A stretch of DNA of 64,000 nucleotides from Hysterium pulicare CBS 123377. Taxonomy: Eukaryota; Ascomycota; Dothideomycetes; Hysteriales; Hysteriaceae. Position numbers and translations under genes: made by a program. Position 1 is the first letter of the stretch, and the number at the start of each line of letters is the position of its first letter. Below the pieces are notes generated by a model. That model saw only the letters and a program-made list of their open reading frames with translations, made no database searches and was not told where the DNA came from. Below are positions 34,220 to 44,350 of the stretch, one piece after another. Location of the stretch: assembly GCA_000467715.1 (NCBI GenBank), contig AJFK01001065.1:1-64000 (forward strand), in the 5' to 3' direction.

Positions 34220-37200
34220 AGGAACCAATATAGGTATTGGAGATCGCGAAATACCAAACGAAATTTCTTTGTCGATTTGCCGGAAGAGCAGCTGACCAAG
34301 TATCTTCACGATCATTCCGTAATATCTATTTATTCTCGAAACCTCAGAATCGTGTCAAGACAGTTTCCTTTTTACGAGAATGAAGATCAAAATCATCAAC
34401 AAACTATTTCTAATCTTTCAAAATTTGAGCTGTCTCACGCCTACCTCTGGAAACAATCTTGGAAACATAGTGATATAACGACTCCGGCATTATGGCCTAT
34501 GATCTAACATCAACGGAGTTGCCGTAGCATCCCTTCCACCGAGCCAGCGATTGTGATAAATTAGAAACCGAGGAGGTACACACCGGGATTGACGCACCGT
34601 TCCTCGACATGCTTAATGATATACTTTCCCGCTATCGATCCAGAGCTGGCCAATCTCTACCCCCGTCTCAAGTAGTATTACACTTCATCCTGGTGATAAG
34701 TTGATTGACGATCGTACTCCGTCCACACGTATAGCCGATCGAGTTTCCAAATCACTACGGGAACTAAGGCGACGATACCGAGGTCCTTCTTCAGATATGG
34801 ATAAATTCCAACGATCTTTTTCAAGATGGCATCATGCTACACGACAGCAGCAAGCTTCAATCATGTGGGTTTGCCTAGTGTCTACGCCTTGTCGTCGAAT
34901 AGAGACATTCCTAGCGATGCGGACCTTGGCTTTAGCTTCGTCAGATTCACTGCACCAGGTTTTGCAAAGGGACGTATCTCAGTTCGACATATGAAGTTGA
35001 CCAACTATGCCCTCATCAGCCCCACAAGCTGTTTAGTCTACCGTCGGCTTAAAGCGAGCGGCAGTATGCCTCGGATATTCTTCTGTCATGTACTTCTTTT
35101 ATACATACTCAGCAGGCGCTGTACAACATCTTACTCGTGGGTAATCTACCTTCCTAAACACCGAGCCGACCAGCCAACGCCGCATAGGTTCCACTCCCCA
35201 TTCCGAGATGGCTCTCCACACTCCTCTACTGGAGGGTTAAATCCAGTCTGTTAGAGGTTGCTTGGGATGAAATGTTTGAAAGCGAGCTAATCGAACAAAA
35301 TCCTTCGTATGATCATTGAATACGTCTACTCAAATCTAAACTACCCAGATATGTTATCACAAAATTCCATCATATGTCTCTTACAACAGCCGATGTCCAG
35401 TGGCCTCAATATCGGAGGTGTGCCGGCCGTCTATCCGCCTATGATAGTCTCCGTACCAAAAATATTCATGCCGATCTTCTATCTCTTAAGATCCACCCAG
35501 TATTCCCAATCCAAAGAAATGGCGCTTTCTTTTTCCTCTATGATAAATCTGTCAATTCCAGTTTAAAGAAACGCCGCTATCTGTCCTCCAGTAAGCAACG
35601 CGTCAGTTCCAATCCACAGAATTGCCGCCATTTCCTTCGTGATCAATCTATTAATTGCGGCGCCGAGTGACTATTAAGGAACCGTGCATCCCAAGCATTT
35701 TCAGATCTGAACGTCTTCCAACCCCGAGCCGATTGGTGACCATTTGAGCCTTTGGGAGGTAGTTTGGCGTTGCAACCGGGCCTATTTCTTGATCCGATAG
35801 AGCATCCCTTTTACCTTGTGCGGACCGGGAGATCGTAGTGGAGACAGATAATGAACCTGACGTAGATTTTCCATGTCGTCGTCGTCCACCATGGAAGCAC
35901 ACATGAAAGTTGAAGGCGTGGAGGATGGAGCAGGCGTGATAAACATCTGGCAGCTATAGCAGTCCTCGACATGGCGTTTCCGGCAGAGATGCCACCATGG
36001 ACTGAGGGGAAGTAATCCCGTATCGTAAAGCAGGCAGATTTCAGTGTCCTTGGCTTTGGACGAAGGATGCAGAGGAAACTTCCCGAATGGAAGTCGATCA
36101 CCAAAGCCACGGACCTTAAACTCCAAGTCTTACACGTTTTCTCGAGTTGCTTGCGATTGGCAATAACCCTTTTCTTTGCTTGTGGTGTAGCTTCCGCCCC
36201 TCCCCGCATGGAGTGGATGGAAACCTGACTGGGCGGCTGTCATCCTTCTTTCGTGCCATTCTGGATTGAAATGAGTATCAAGTCATAGAGTGTATGGGTG
36301 GTTCTTCCATGCTGTAGTTCCCTCTTCAAGCTATTCTGGTTGCCATTCCGAGGTTATAGTTTATCTTTCTTGAGGGAAGTCTAGGAGGTGGGACGTTACC
36401 AAATGCCGTGCTAACACAGAGCCCATTGACGCTTCCCTGGCGAGTTCGTCCGTGCAGAATGGTAGGAGAGAGATGAAACTCGTAGGAGCCGTGAAATGGT
36501 GAGTATTCTTGTAGTAAGATTTGTTTAGGAGATCGAAAACGTGGTAAAGGCGCCTCCAGTGTCACGAAGATGATAACCCCCTCAACCAACCTCTCCAAAT
36601 GGCGAGCTTGAAACATTTCCAAGGTAAGAGGCATGGCAATCGCATGCAGGGTGCGCACGGCTCCGTCGAACATCGTAGTGAACTTCGTGGCGTATGTATT
36701 TGCCGCGTTTGAAAATTGCTCTCGAAGCGGATGTGATTGCAGAGTGAGCCGAACTCAACGGGGATCCAGTAAGAAGAAAAACAAGTCAGCTGAAAGTTCC
36801 GAGTAGATAGATGGAGTATCCTATCAGTTCTTTCAATTTGATTCACTTGCCCTTGAAATTACTGACCATTTTGAAATATAGTCAGGCATTTTACTGATTA
36901 TTGTGTGATCACCGTCTCAAACACGCAGCTTCGGGTATGCTTATCGGTCTGTTCCTCGTGCTCTTATGCCCTTGACTTACATTGTTGAAAGGAGCCGTGC
37001 CATCGTCCTTATACAATGACATTATGCCCTAGCCTTGGTCACCCTCGCCGCCATCCATGCCAGTCGTCTCTGTCCTTTGACAACATACAGCCCCGAATAA
37101 TGCTCCCTATCCTGCACAGGATTCGATTCAGACCAGATCTTTTTTCTAACGAATCTGAATGCAAGATCAGCAAACAATCGGGACATAAAATTCTAGCAAG

Positions 37201-37325
37201 AAATCAATTTCTTCACACTTGAAAAGTCTTTCACATTTCCGACGACGCTGAGATCATCTTCGAGGGTATTCCTTTAATCCCATGTTTTGTCTTTATTACC
37301 ACTACCACCACCTAAGGCGGACCAT
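34220..37325. other. Intergenic region with possible gene relics
   Basis: These 3.1 kb contain no intact gene. At 34,585-34,860 two plus-strand frames read protein-like (FLDMLNDILSRYRSRAGQS, then IADRVSKSLRELRRRYRG) but are out of phase. At 36,326-36,846 the minus strand reads FDGAVRTLHAIAMPLTLEMF and related pieces, also broken across frames. The patch at 35,782-36,209 is listed separately. No family could be named. Much of this may be decayed host genes. Confidence 0.4.
35782..36209 (-). pseudogene. Possible relic or small gene of a fungal-specific family
   Basis: The minus strand has an ATG at 36209 followed by a basic stretch (MRGGAEATPQAKKRVIANRK). A second, overlapping frame then reads EFKVRGFGDRLPFGKFPL, LLYDTGLLPLSPWWHLCRK and ends MLYRIKK at 35782. 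The two parts seem to belong together but are in different frames, and no intron of usable length fits. This suggests one frameshift. The pattern reminds me of short fungal proteins of unknown function; I cannot name the family. Confidence 0.35.
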
Positions 37326-38249
37326 CTACTTCTCTCCAGCTGCCCTCTCCGCCGCATCCTCAACCGCATCCACGACGAAAGCCCCGCCTAGTAGAATGGC
37401 AGGCTCATCAATACTGTTATGCTCGTAACTGTCTCGTCCTCAGTACCGCTCCCTACGCATATTTTCTCCAAGCTTTTTTTCGCATAAAGAACTTCCAGCA
37501 AGAGTGTCAAACTCACCTCAAAGTCCCCACACCACCCGCCTCCAAGATCAACGCCGGATTATCCTTGATATCCTTCCCAATCCACCTCGCCGCAAACGCC
37601 CTCAAAACATGCCCATGCGCCACACAAAGCACATCACAAGGCCCCGTCTCCCCCTTCTTCTTTCCAATCGCATCTTTATGAAACCGCTCCCTCAACTCCT
37701 TTATCAGCCCATCTAGCCTCTTCGTGATATCCTCCGGTGACTCTCCACCCTCGCACCCGTCCCGCCAGATATCCCAGTCGGAATTGAGGCCCTCGGATTC
37801 TCGCTTCTCCCGGATTTGAGCCGATGTGAGACCTTCGTAGTCGCCATAGTCCCACTCCCGAATCTGTGGTGTGACTTGGACTCGAGCGTCTGTTCGAATA
37901 TGGCCGTCGCTGCGCTGGGTTTGCCAGGGAAGAGCCTCGCGGCAGCCTAAGTTGAGGAGTTCGAGGGTTCGTTGGGCGCGATGGCGGGGAGAAACGTAGC
38001 TATATGGAGGTATACATGTTAGCATACTATTTCTTGGTTGCTTGAGCTTTTAGGTGGATAGAGATCCCACATGTGCGCCAGGGTTTTGGGAACAATCAAT
38101 CTATCGTCCCCTACCAATGCTCTCCCCGTTGCCTTTATACGTTTCTCGCCATTTGCTGTCAGTGGAAGTTCAGTGGTACCCGTATGTCGTCCATTTAGTG
38201 ACCACTCTGTCTCGCCGTGGCGGATGATGAAGACGCGAGGTGTCGTCAT
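37326..38249 (-). CDS. Histidine phosphatase family protein, SHB17-like
   Basis: Three exons (38071-38249, 37517-37999, 37326-37428) with introns of 71 and 88 nt give 254 aa. The catalytic RHG motif is [20 protein letters not shown] near residue 10. [15 protein letters not shown] follows, then [29 protein letters not shown] and [15 protein letters not shown] with the second catalytic His. The last exon rebuilds [26 protein letters not shown]. This set matches the group of yeast Shb17, sedoheptulose-1,7-bisphosphatase, which feeds riboneogenesis, better than cofactor-dependent phosphoglycerate mutase. The exact substrate is inference. The protein is probably cytosolic, as no targeting signal is visible. 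Confidence 0.92.
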
Positions 38250-39019
38250 GGCGAGGGATTGTTCGAGGAGGTGAAAGGAATGTAACGAGGGATTGCGAAG
38301 ATACCGGATAAGTGTTTTGAGTCAATTGGTAGGGGCGGAGACTGAATCAACGAGAGAAGGTATCAGAAAGAAGCATAAGAAAGAATGGAGCACCGGAGCA
38401 CGGCAGATGTGGCTGAAGTGTTATGACGAGATCTGTTTTGGAGGGGCAGCCTTTCCTACCCCGCCATACATATTATTAACCTGTTGGTAGATGCTGGTGT
38501 TCAGTCAGCCTTATACCAATCTTGCTAAGCTTGACTTTTGGCTGAACAGATACTTTGGCTTGTCGGAGACGGTATTGGCGAGGTGGCTCGTCATGGTGTT
38601 ACGAACTCGTCACCGATTATTCTTTTGGGAGTCATTGCCATATGCTTTTGAACTTTTTTTTGTATTTTCATATGTTTTTTTTCTAGCAGAACAAAACAAG
38701 AACCGTGGAATATTGCTGGCGCAGCGATGCTACTTCGAAGCAGTTCACATGAGTTGTGATCACACTTCAACGGCACCAAGCCAGGGGAAAGCAAACAAAA
38801 AACCCAAAACAAAGACCAGCAACCGCCACATAAAGTAGAGCTTTTACCACATTCCCAATAGAGAAGACTGCCAGAGCAATCCGCAATATAGGGTCGATCA
38901 TATCTCTTCGCCATCGTTTGTTAACTTCAACATGTCGTAGGAAGCATCAAACTGCTCCCAACATCTTGAAAATCGTCGGTCCCTTTCACAATCAGCTCCT
39001 TTTCAACAATGTCCACAAC
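38250..39019. other. Intergenic region, no gene seen
   Basis: These 770 nt lie between two minus-strand genes. They hold the promoter of the SHB17-like gene and the 3' UTR of the zinc-finger gene. T-rich tracts occur around 38,640-38,690. Confidence 0.5.
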
Positions 39020-41033
39020 CTAAGCACCTCCAACTCCACCTCCAATGGTCATCCAATCCATTGACTGGCCCAGTGCTGGAATTGTACGCTGATACTCGAT
39101 ACTCTTCTGTTTTGCCCAAGCCCGTATTTTCTCCCCCTTTTTGAGAATCTCCAGCACAAGTTGTCGTGTAGCAAACGCATTTTCCAGACAGTCGCGTCCT
39201 TTTCCCGTAGGATATGATTGGAGTTTGACATTCGACAACAGTTCCCGTACCAAGCTATCCAAGCTCAGCTGTTGCTTCCCCATTATCCCTCCCGCTGCTT
39301 TCCGTACCATAACTGCGATATCAACGCCGCGACCATGAATCATTCTAAGTGCATCAAGGTCATCGCGAAGATTGTGTCCAATGAGGATAGTATCTGCATC
39401 AATCAATGTCCATAATGCTTCTCGTGCGGCGCGCCAGCCTTTGAGTACCGCATATCCCTGTTTCACCAGCGTGATCATATCGTCGTAAGAAGAAATACCG
39501 GTTAACTTGGTTCGCCAATCTTGTACTTTTCCGGTCGTATAAGTTCCGACCAGGTTACTGAGCAAGACTTTGCTAGTAAGGAAATCAATTGCGGACAGGA
39601 AGATGATCTCGTCCGACCCTCCCTCGACAGGGACTCTATGACAAGAGATCACGACGGCCTTTACTTTGCTCTGGTTGGGGTCCGGAGTGGGGGAAGGGGA
39701 GAACTCCTCGAAGTCTTCCACGTCTTCTGAAGACTCGTTCGGGAACACCCTCGGGAAGTATTCGAAGCCTTGAAGTTCACGAGGTAGAGCGCAGTTCTCG
39801 TCCAGCATGTTCGCCACATCATGTTGTTTGAAGACAGGTACTCGACTCCATTGGTTACCTAGGTAGGATACGTAGCCTGAGGGGTCAATGGATGGTTGTA
39901 CGGCAAGCTTCAGATGCGCCATGGCTCTGCTTATCACATTTGCTTGCTCATCGTCGAGGCCCGGAGGCGGAAGAAAGCCTTGCGACTGCATTATTGGGTA
40001 TGCCATGTGCGGAGGAGGAGCTTGTAGACCGGATGATACCCTAGGCGCAGATCCAGCGCCTCCCCTCCGCTTTCGGCCGTGAGTTGGCGTTGAAGCCGCA
40101 GGTGGTGGTCTGGTATGTAACATGCTCTGTTGAGGCACTGGAGCTAGATTCTGGCGACGCATGCCTCGTTGATTGAGGTCAATAGGCTTTCCCCCAATGC
40201 CATGAACATCGATCTTGTGCACTTTCAAACCCGCTTCTGTCCTAGATGCGAATACGCAAGACTCCACGTCACAAGGGACCAACGTGTGATCTTCTCGGAG
40301 GTGCTGTTTCAAGGCAGACACGGTGTCGAATCTTAATCCGCATTGAATGCAGGTTGGTCGTAAGTCCATGTGGTGGGATGGACTAAGGCCTGCCATACCT
40401 TGTCCTGGCTTGCCCATGGAACTTGAAGGTGGGTATGGCTGCACTTGTTGGAAAGGTGAGGGCATTGGTACTTGCTTGGAAGACTGCACTCCGGCCTTCG
40501 CAGTCGTCTTGTTTTCTGATGAAACTTTGCAAGGTCCAATGTGAGTATTGTATGCAAATAAAGTATGGAACGTTTGGTTGCAAGACTCGCACACGTATCT
40601 CATCGAAGCCTGGGCAGCAATCGAGGGGCTACTGTTCCAAGCACCTTTGGCATAAGCGTTGGCTGATGGACTGACGGACGGACGAGGGCTTTCACGAGTA
40701 CCATCGACCTCGGGCTTATAGGCCGTATTATTATGTTGCTGTGAGTCTTTGGCACCTAAGATTATCAGTTACAAGGAGCACGGGAGTATGCAATACATGA
40801 TCTAACTTACGTTTGTTGAGCCCTGACACCCATCGTGGTTGGCCGTGGCATTGTCGAGACTTCTTTATGTGTTCCACGGCCAATCTACGGGCCGGAAAGT
40901 ACTTGTCACATGTACCACAAGCCCATGATGGCGGGGTGCTGAGATGGGTCACCAAATGCTGCTGTAAGAGTCCTTTATTCAAAAATAAGTCGTCGCACAT
41001 TCCACACTCGTAAATGTGCCCGGGCGGTGCCAT
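39020..41033 (-). CDS. C2H2 zinc-finger protein with degenerate DEDD exonuclease domain
   Basis: Two exons (40811-41033, 39020-40755) with a 55-nt intron give 652 aa. C2H2-type fingers appear at the N-terminus (YECGMCDDLF...HLVTH; WACGTCDKYF...CH), near 128-150 (YVCESCNQTF), 209-231 (CIQCGLRFDTVSALKQHLR) and 235-259. From about residue 440 the protein resembles the RNase H-like exonuclease fold of REX/PAN2-type enzymes. FLTSKVLLSNLV, VQDWRTKLTGIS, ILIGHNLRDDLDALRMIHG and RDCLENAFATRQLVLEIL match ExoI to ExoIII surroundings. The first catalytic motif, normally DCEM, reads ISCHRV here, so both acidic residues of ExoI are missing. The domain is therefore probably inactive and may bind nucleic acid or protein instead. 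The role is unknown; a nuclear RNA- or DNA-binding function is likely. Confidence 0.85.
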
Positions 41034-41932
41034 TGTGGGTGACTTTTTCGTGTGCTTGGTGTGTGATAACTCAACTCTGTGCCATCCGATCGGAAATATC
41101 GAAGGCTCGTGAATTCTGATGAGCTGTCGAACCTTTTTGAAGGAACAAGAATGAAGATGCGGATAAGAGTCAGGAAAGGAAGAGAAGGAAAGCGAACAAA
41201 AGTGAATTTCAGTGACGAGAGCGAGCTGAGAGTGAGAGTAGAGACTGCGGGTCTGCAGTTAATGGAAGAAACAATGAGCTTCAGATTCAGAACCAGTAGC
41301 TTAGATAGAGTGAGTGGCTCCCTGTTTGGTAGTTAATTTGACTGCGTTAGTCGAGCAAAGCAACGTAATCCAGCGGTCGCTGGATCAATTGACGTGACCT
41401 CTCTAACGTCGCAAAACCGACCCTGTTTAATTCAGTTAGTGCTGCAACACAAAGTTGGCGGCGCGATAGAAGACAGAGGGAGCGGACGAATTCTAGTTTG
41501 TTGTCGAGAGTTGAGTTGAGGTTGTCAGGTAAAGTTTATGAGCTATCGGTGGGCGCTATGGCCTTGGCAGCTAACCTGCTTTGGACTAGCTTAGCTTCTC
41601 ACCTTTAATATTTCTCAAAGTTCGTAGATCTGAAGACGAGGAAGATCAACGCATTCATATTCTCAAAATCTGGCACAGCTTGACTTGTCCAGCGCACTCT
41701 TATCAGTTGCCCCAAAAGCTGGAAGGCTCTTAATCAAGCAGGATAGCGTAATAGTCTCGTATCTCGTACCTCGTATTCTACACGTAGCTATCGATGCCTA
41801 GTTTCAACGCTTTTCAACACGTCTTTGCCATTTACTGGCCCCGTCTGGCATTATATATGCAAGGATCGATGTTCTCATTGCAAATAAGTGGGGAGACTAT
41901 TGAGACCGTCCATATATGAAATCTTCGTCCAC
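41034..41932. promoter_or_regulatory. Divergent intergenic region
   Basis: These 0.9 kb separate the zinc-finger gene (-) from the esterase gene (+) and should hold both promoters. A purine-rich segment lies at about 41,120-41,300. No gene is supported here. Confidence 0.45.
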
Positions 41933-42796
41933 ATGGCCTTCCCACCAACTCACTACGTTGGACCTCAGCCCGGTCATCCTCACACCCATACCGTCATTCT
42001 CCTTCATGGGCGAGGTAGCACCGCCCAACAGTTTGCTTCCGACCTATTTTCTCACAAAACTTCATCGGGCCAGACCCTTCTCACAGCTCTTCCAACCTTT
42101 CGTTGGCTTTTCCCCAATGCCGGCGAGATATGGTGCACAACATTCAAGGACAAGCGATCTGCATGGTGCGATACATTTTCTCTCGATGACCTGAGTGAGC
42201 GACAGGATTTGCAGGTTGCGGGATTGAGAGATAGTATTTTATACATCCGAGGTGAAGTCGAAGATGAAGTGGAGCGACTGGGCGGAGATCCTAAAAGGGT
42301 GATCCTAGGCGGATTCAGTCAAGGCGCAGCCGTAGCTCTATGGTCTCTCTTCACCGGTGCGTCCACGACGAGAGGGATATGCGGAGCATTTCTTGGCTTG
42401 AGCGCCTGGCTGCCTTTTGCGAAGGAGGCGAAGGTGGCTAGCTCCTGTGAGCCTGAGGGAAACATGACCACAATCATGGATCAGGTTTTGCGTGCCGGCG
42501 CACTTAGAAACACATTTCTCGACATTATCGGACTTCAGTCATTCTCAGAACAGGACGGAGTAGAGAGTGTTGGTGCTCTCTGGAGGCTCCCGATCTTTTT
42601 AGGCCATAGCTCTGACGATGAAGTGGTCAACATTAAACACTACTATGATCTGTGTTCGATTTTCTCTTCGCAAAGCCTTGATGCTGCGCTTGAAGCTAAA
42701 GAATATGTTGGCGCTGAGAGACAGGGACATTGGGTCAAGGAACCAGAGCAATTCGATGACATGGTCTCATTCTTGAAGGGGCACGTTCAGGAATAG
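41933..42796 (+). CDS. Alpha/beta-hydrolase, phospholipase/carboxylesterase (acyl-protein thioesterase-like)
   Basis: This single-exon gene encodes 287 aa. I chose the ATG at 41933 (MAFPPTHYVGP) because upstream in-frame codons contain no ATG and lie outside family homology. The order is TVILLHGRGSTAQQFA (oxyanion region), FRWLFPNAGE, then the nucleophile elbow GGFSQGAAVALW with Ser near residue 129. The acid is in LGHSSDDEVVNI and the His in ERQGHWVKEPEQF. This is the PF02230 family, which includes acyl-protein thioesterases that remove palmitate from proteins, and related carboxylesterases. At 287 aa it is longer than the classical 220-240 aa thioesterases, with an extra segment of about 45 residues before the catalytic Asp. 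The gene may therefore encode a fungal esterase of different substrate range. No signal peptide is seen. Confidence 0.9.
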   Translation: MAFPPTHYVGPQPGHPHTHTVILLHGRGSTAQQFASDLFSHKTSSGQTLLTALPTFRWLFPNAGEIWCTTFKDKRSAWCDTFSLDDLSERQDLQVAGLRDSILYIRGEVEDEVERLGGDPKRVILGGFSQGAAVALWSLFTGASTTRGICGAFLGLSAWLPFAKEAKVASSCEPEGNMTTIMDQVLRAGALRNTFLDIIGLQSFSEQDGVESVGALWRLPIFLGHSSDDEVVNIKHYYDLCSIFSSQSLDAALEAKEYVGAERQGHWVKEPEQFDDMVSFLKGHVQE

Positions 42797-43276
42797 AGAG
42801 ATCCGAAAGGCGTGGAACATCGATTGAGGGTGGGACTTGCGGAAGGAAGATTGTCAAAAAAATGGAACGTATTAAGAAAGTCTTTCTGCTTTGAATCTTG
42901 ATTAAGCCCGGCCTTAACTCATCGCTGAGCTTTACGCGTCCCTTTGCTTCCGAGAAGATGATCGTGGAAGATCCACATACAACCTACAATGTCGTAAGAT
43001 ACCGAGTGAATGTTTGAAGCTCCGATAACTTCGCCCTTCTATTGAACCTTTTTGCAGCATCTTTGCAACATTAAAGCCATGTAAGATCCTGTTTATCCAC
43101 CATACCGGACTGGTCATTCTCTCCAGTCTGTCCGCAATCTCAGTGCTTTTCGACAACTTATCGTTGCACATGAGCGGCAAGTAGGCGTGCCCCTCCTACG
43201 GCAAAAGGACTTTGTCTGAGACCGGTTATCGGAAGCCAATCTATGGTCCATGCTCGTTTTGAATGGGCAATATCTT
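42797..43276. other. Convergent 3' intergenic region
   Basis: These 480 nt lie between the convergent stops of the esterase gene and RPR2 and carry both 3' UTRs. No gene seen. Confidence 0.5.
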
Positions 43277-43936
43277 TCAATCTGCTGAAGCCAAGGCCTC
43301 ATCGATGCTGATTTCCCGAGAAGAGTTTGTAGACTGCGCAGGGTTCTCGACATGATCTTTCGAGGTATGGTGTGATCCCGACTTACACGTGGTCTCGTTT
43401 GGCCCAGTTTCTGTTGCAGTTGCTACGACTCGACTTGTTTTCCTAGCTTGCTTTTTGCTCCCGGTTGGAAATCGCTTCTTGCAGCCACAAATTCGGCACT
43501 CGATTACGAGCACATCTGCCCATGGTTTCCGTCCACCCCGGCTCTTATTTTGAACGAACGATGTCGACGTTTGACCAGGAATAAGAATGTTGTCACAACC
43601 TTTGCACATAGTCCGCTTGAGATCAAGAGAAAGCCGGACCTGCCCTTTCAACGACACTCCGCGAAGATGAGACCCGAGTTGCAGTGCTAAACCTGAAGGA
43701 GACGGTCCATGGTCATCCAAAGGTCGATGCGTGCGCGCCTCTTCCTGGTTTGCAGTAGGGGCAGGTCCCTCTGTGGCGGATTCAGCAGGCTGTCGTATAT
43801 TAACTCTTGAGGGATCTGTTAGATTCTGTGTCCTGGTCGACAAGTAGGAGGCAGCCTGATATAGGAAGGACGCTCTTGCATGAAGATGCCTATTTGTGAC
43901 GCCCTTTTCTCCCTTCGGCGCCTTGGCTTTTGCCAT
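43277..43936 (-). CDS. RPR2: RNase P protein subunit Rpr2/Rpp21/SNM1 family
   Basis: This single exon encodes 219 aa from the ATG at 43936 (MAKAKAPKGEKGVTNRHLHA). The subunit belongs to nuclear ribonuclease P, which cuts 5' leaders from pre-tRNA. NRHLHARASFLYQAASYL matches the helical N-terminal part of Rpp21/Rpr2. LSLDLKRTMCKGCDNILIPG and VIECRICGCKKRFPTG give the four zinc-binding cysteines as two CX2C pairs (near residues 110 and 146). Compared with yeast Rpr2 (about 144 aa) it has an insert of about 55 residues between the helices and the zinc ribbon, and a Ser/Thr-rich tail of about 60 residues. It is divergent from SUB2 and shares a 414-nt promoter gap. Confidence 0.92.
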   Translation of the reverse strand: MAKAKAPKGEKGVTNRHLHARASFLYQAASYLSTRTQNLTDPSRVNIRQPAESATEGPAPTANQEEARTHRPLDDHGPSPSGLALQLGSHLRGVSLKGQVRLSLDLKRTMCKGCDNILIPGQTSTSFVQNKSRGGRKPWADVLVIECRICGCKKRFPTGSKKQARKTSRVVATATETGPNETTCKSGSHHTSKDHVENPAQSTNSSREISIDEALASAD

Positions 43937-44350
43937 CGTTTGTGAGACCTGAACGTGCAAAACTTTGTTTGGTGGTGAAACAGCAAACTCGTCTTCGATG
44001 TAAGCGACTCAATTTGAGCCTCATCATGTGATTCGCTAGCGCGCCCTGGTTGCAGCCTTTCTAAATTCTAACCTCACCCGCTCGCGTTCCTTCCACACCG
44101 TCCCCCACTTACTCTCAACCAACCCGGACTCTCTCTCTACCCTACACAATCCTCAGTGCATCTGCTTGAGTCTTTAGTTGCGTTGACTGACAGTTCTGTG
44201 GCCTACTAGTTCACAGATAAACCCGGCCACAAAGCTTTGCGACTCCGCTTTGTTTAGACGACCTCTTGCCTTCTCTGAAGCCAAGTTCCCGACCTCTTTC
44301 CTTCTATAACCTACTCATTTGATTACCGAAACTCTCTATACACCTTCATC
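43937..44350. promoter_or_regulatory. Divergent promoter between RPR2 and SUB2
   Basis: These 414 nt separate the two ATGs. The SUB2 side is pyrimidine-rich (44,080-44,160 and 44,270-44,350), as often seen upstream of highly expressed fungal genes. No named site was assigned. Confidence 0.55.
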
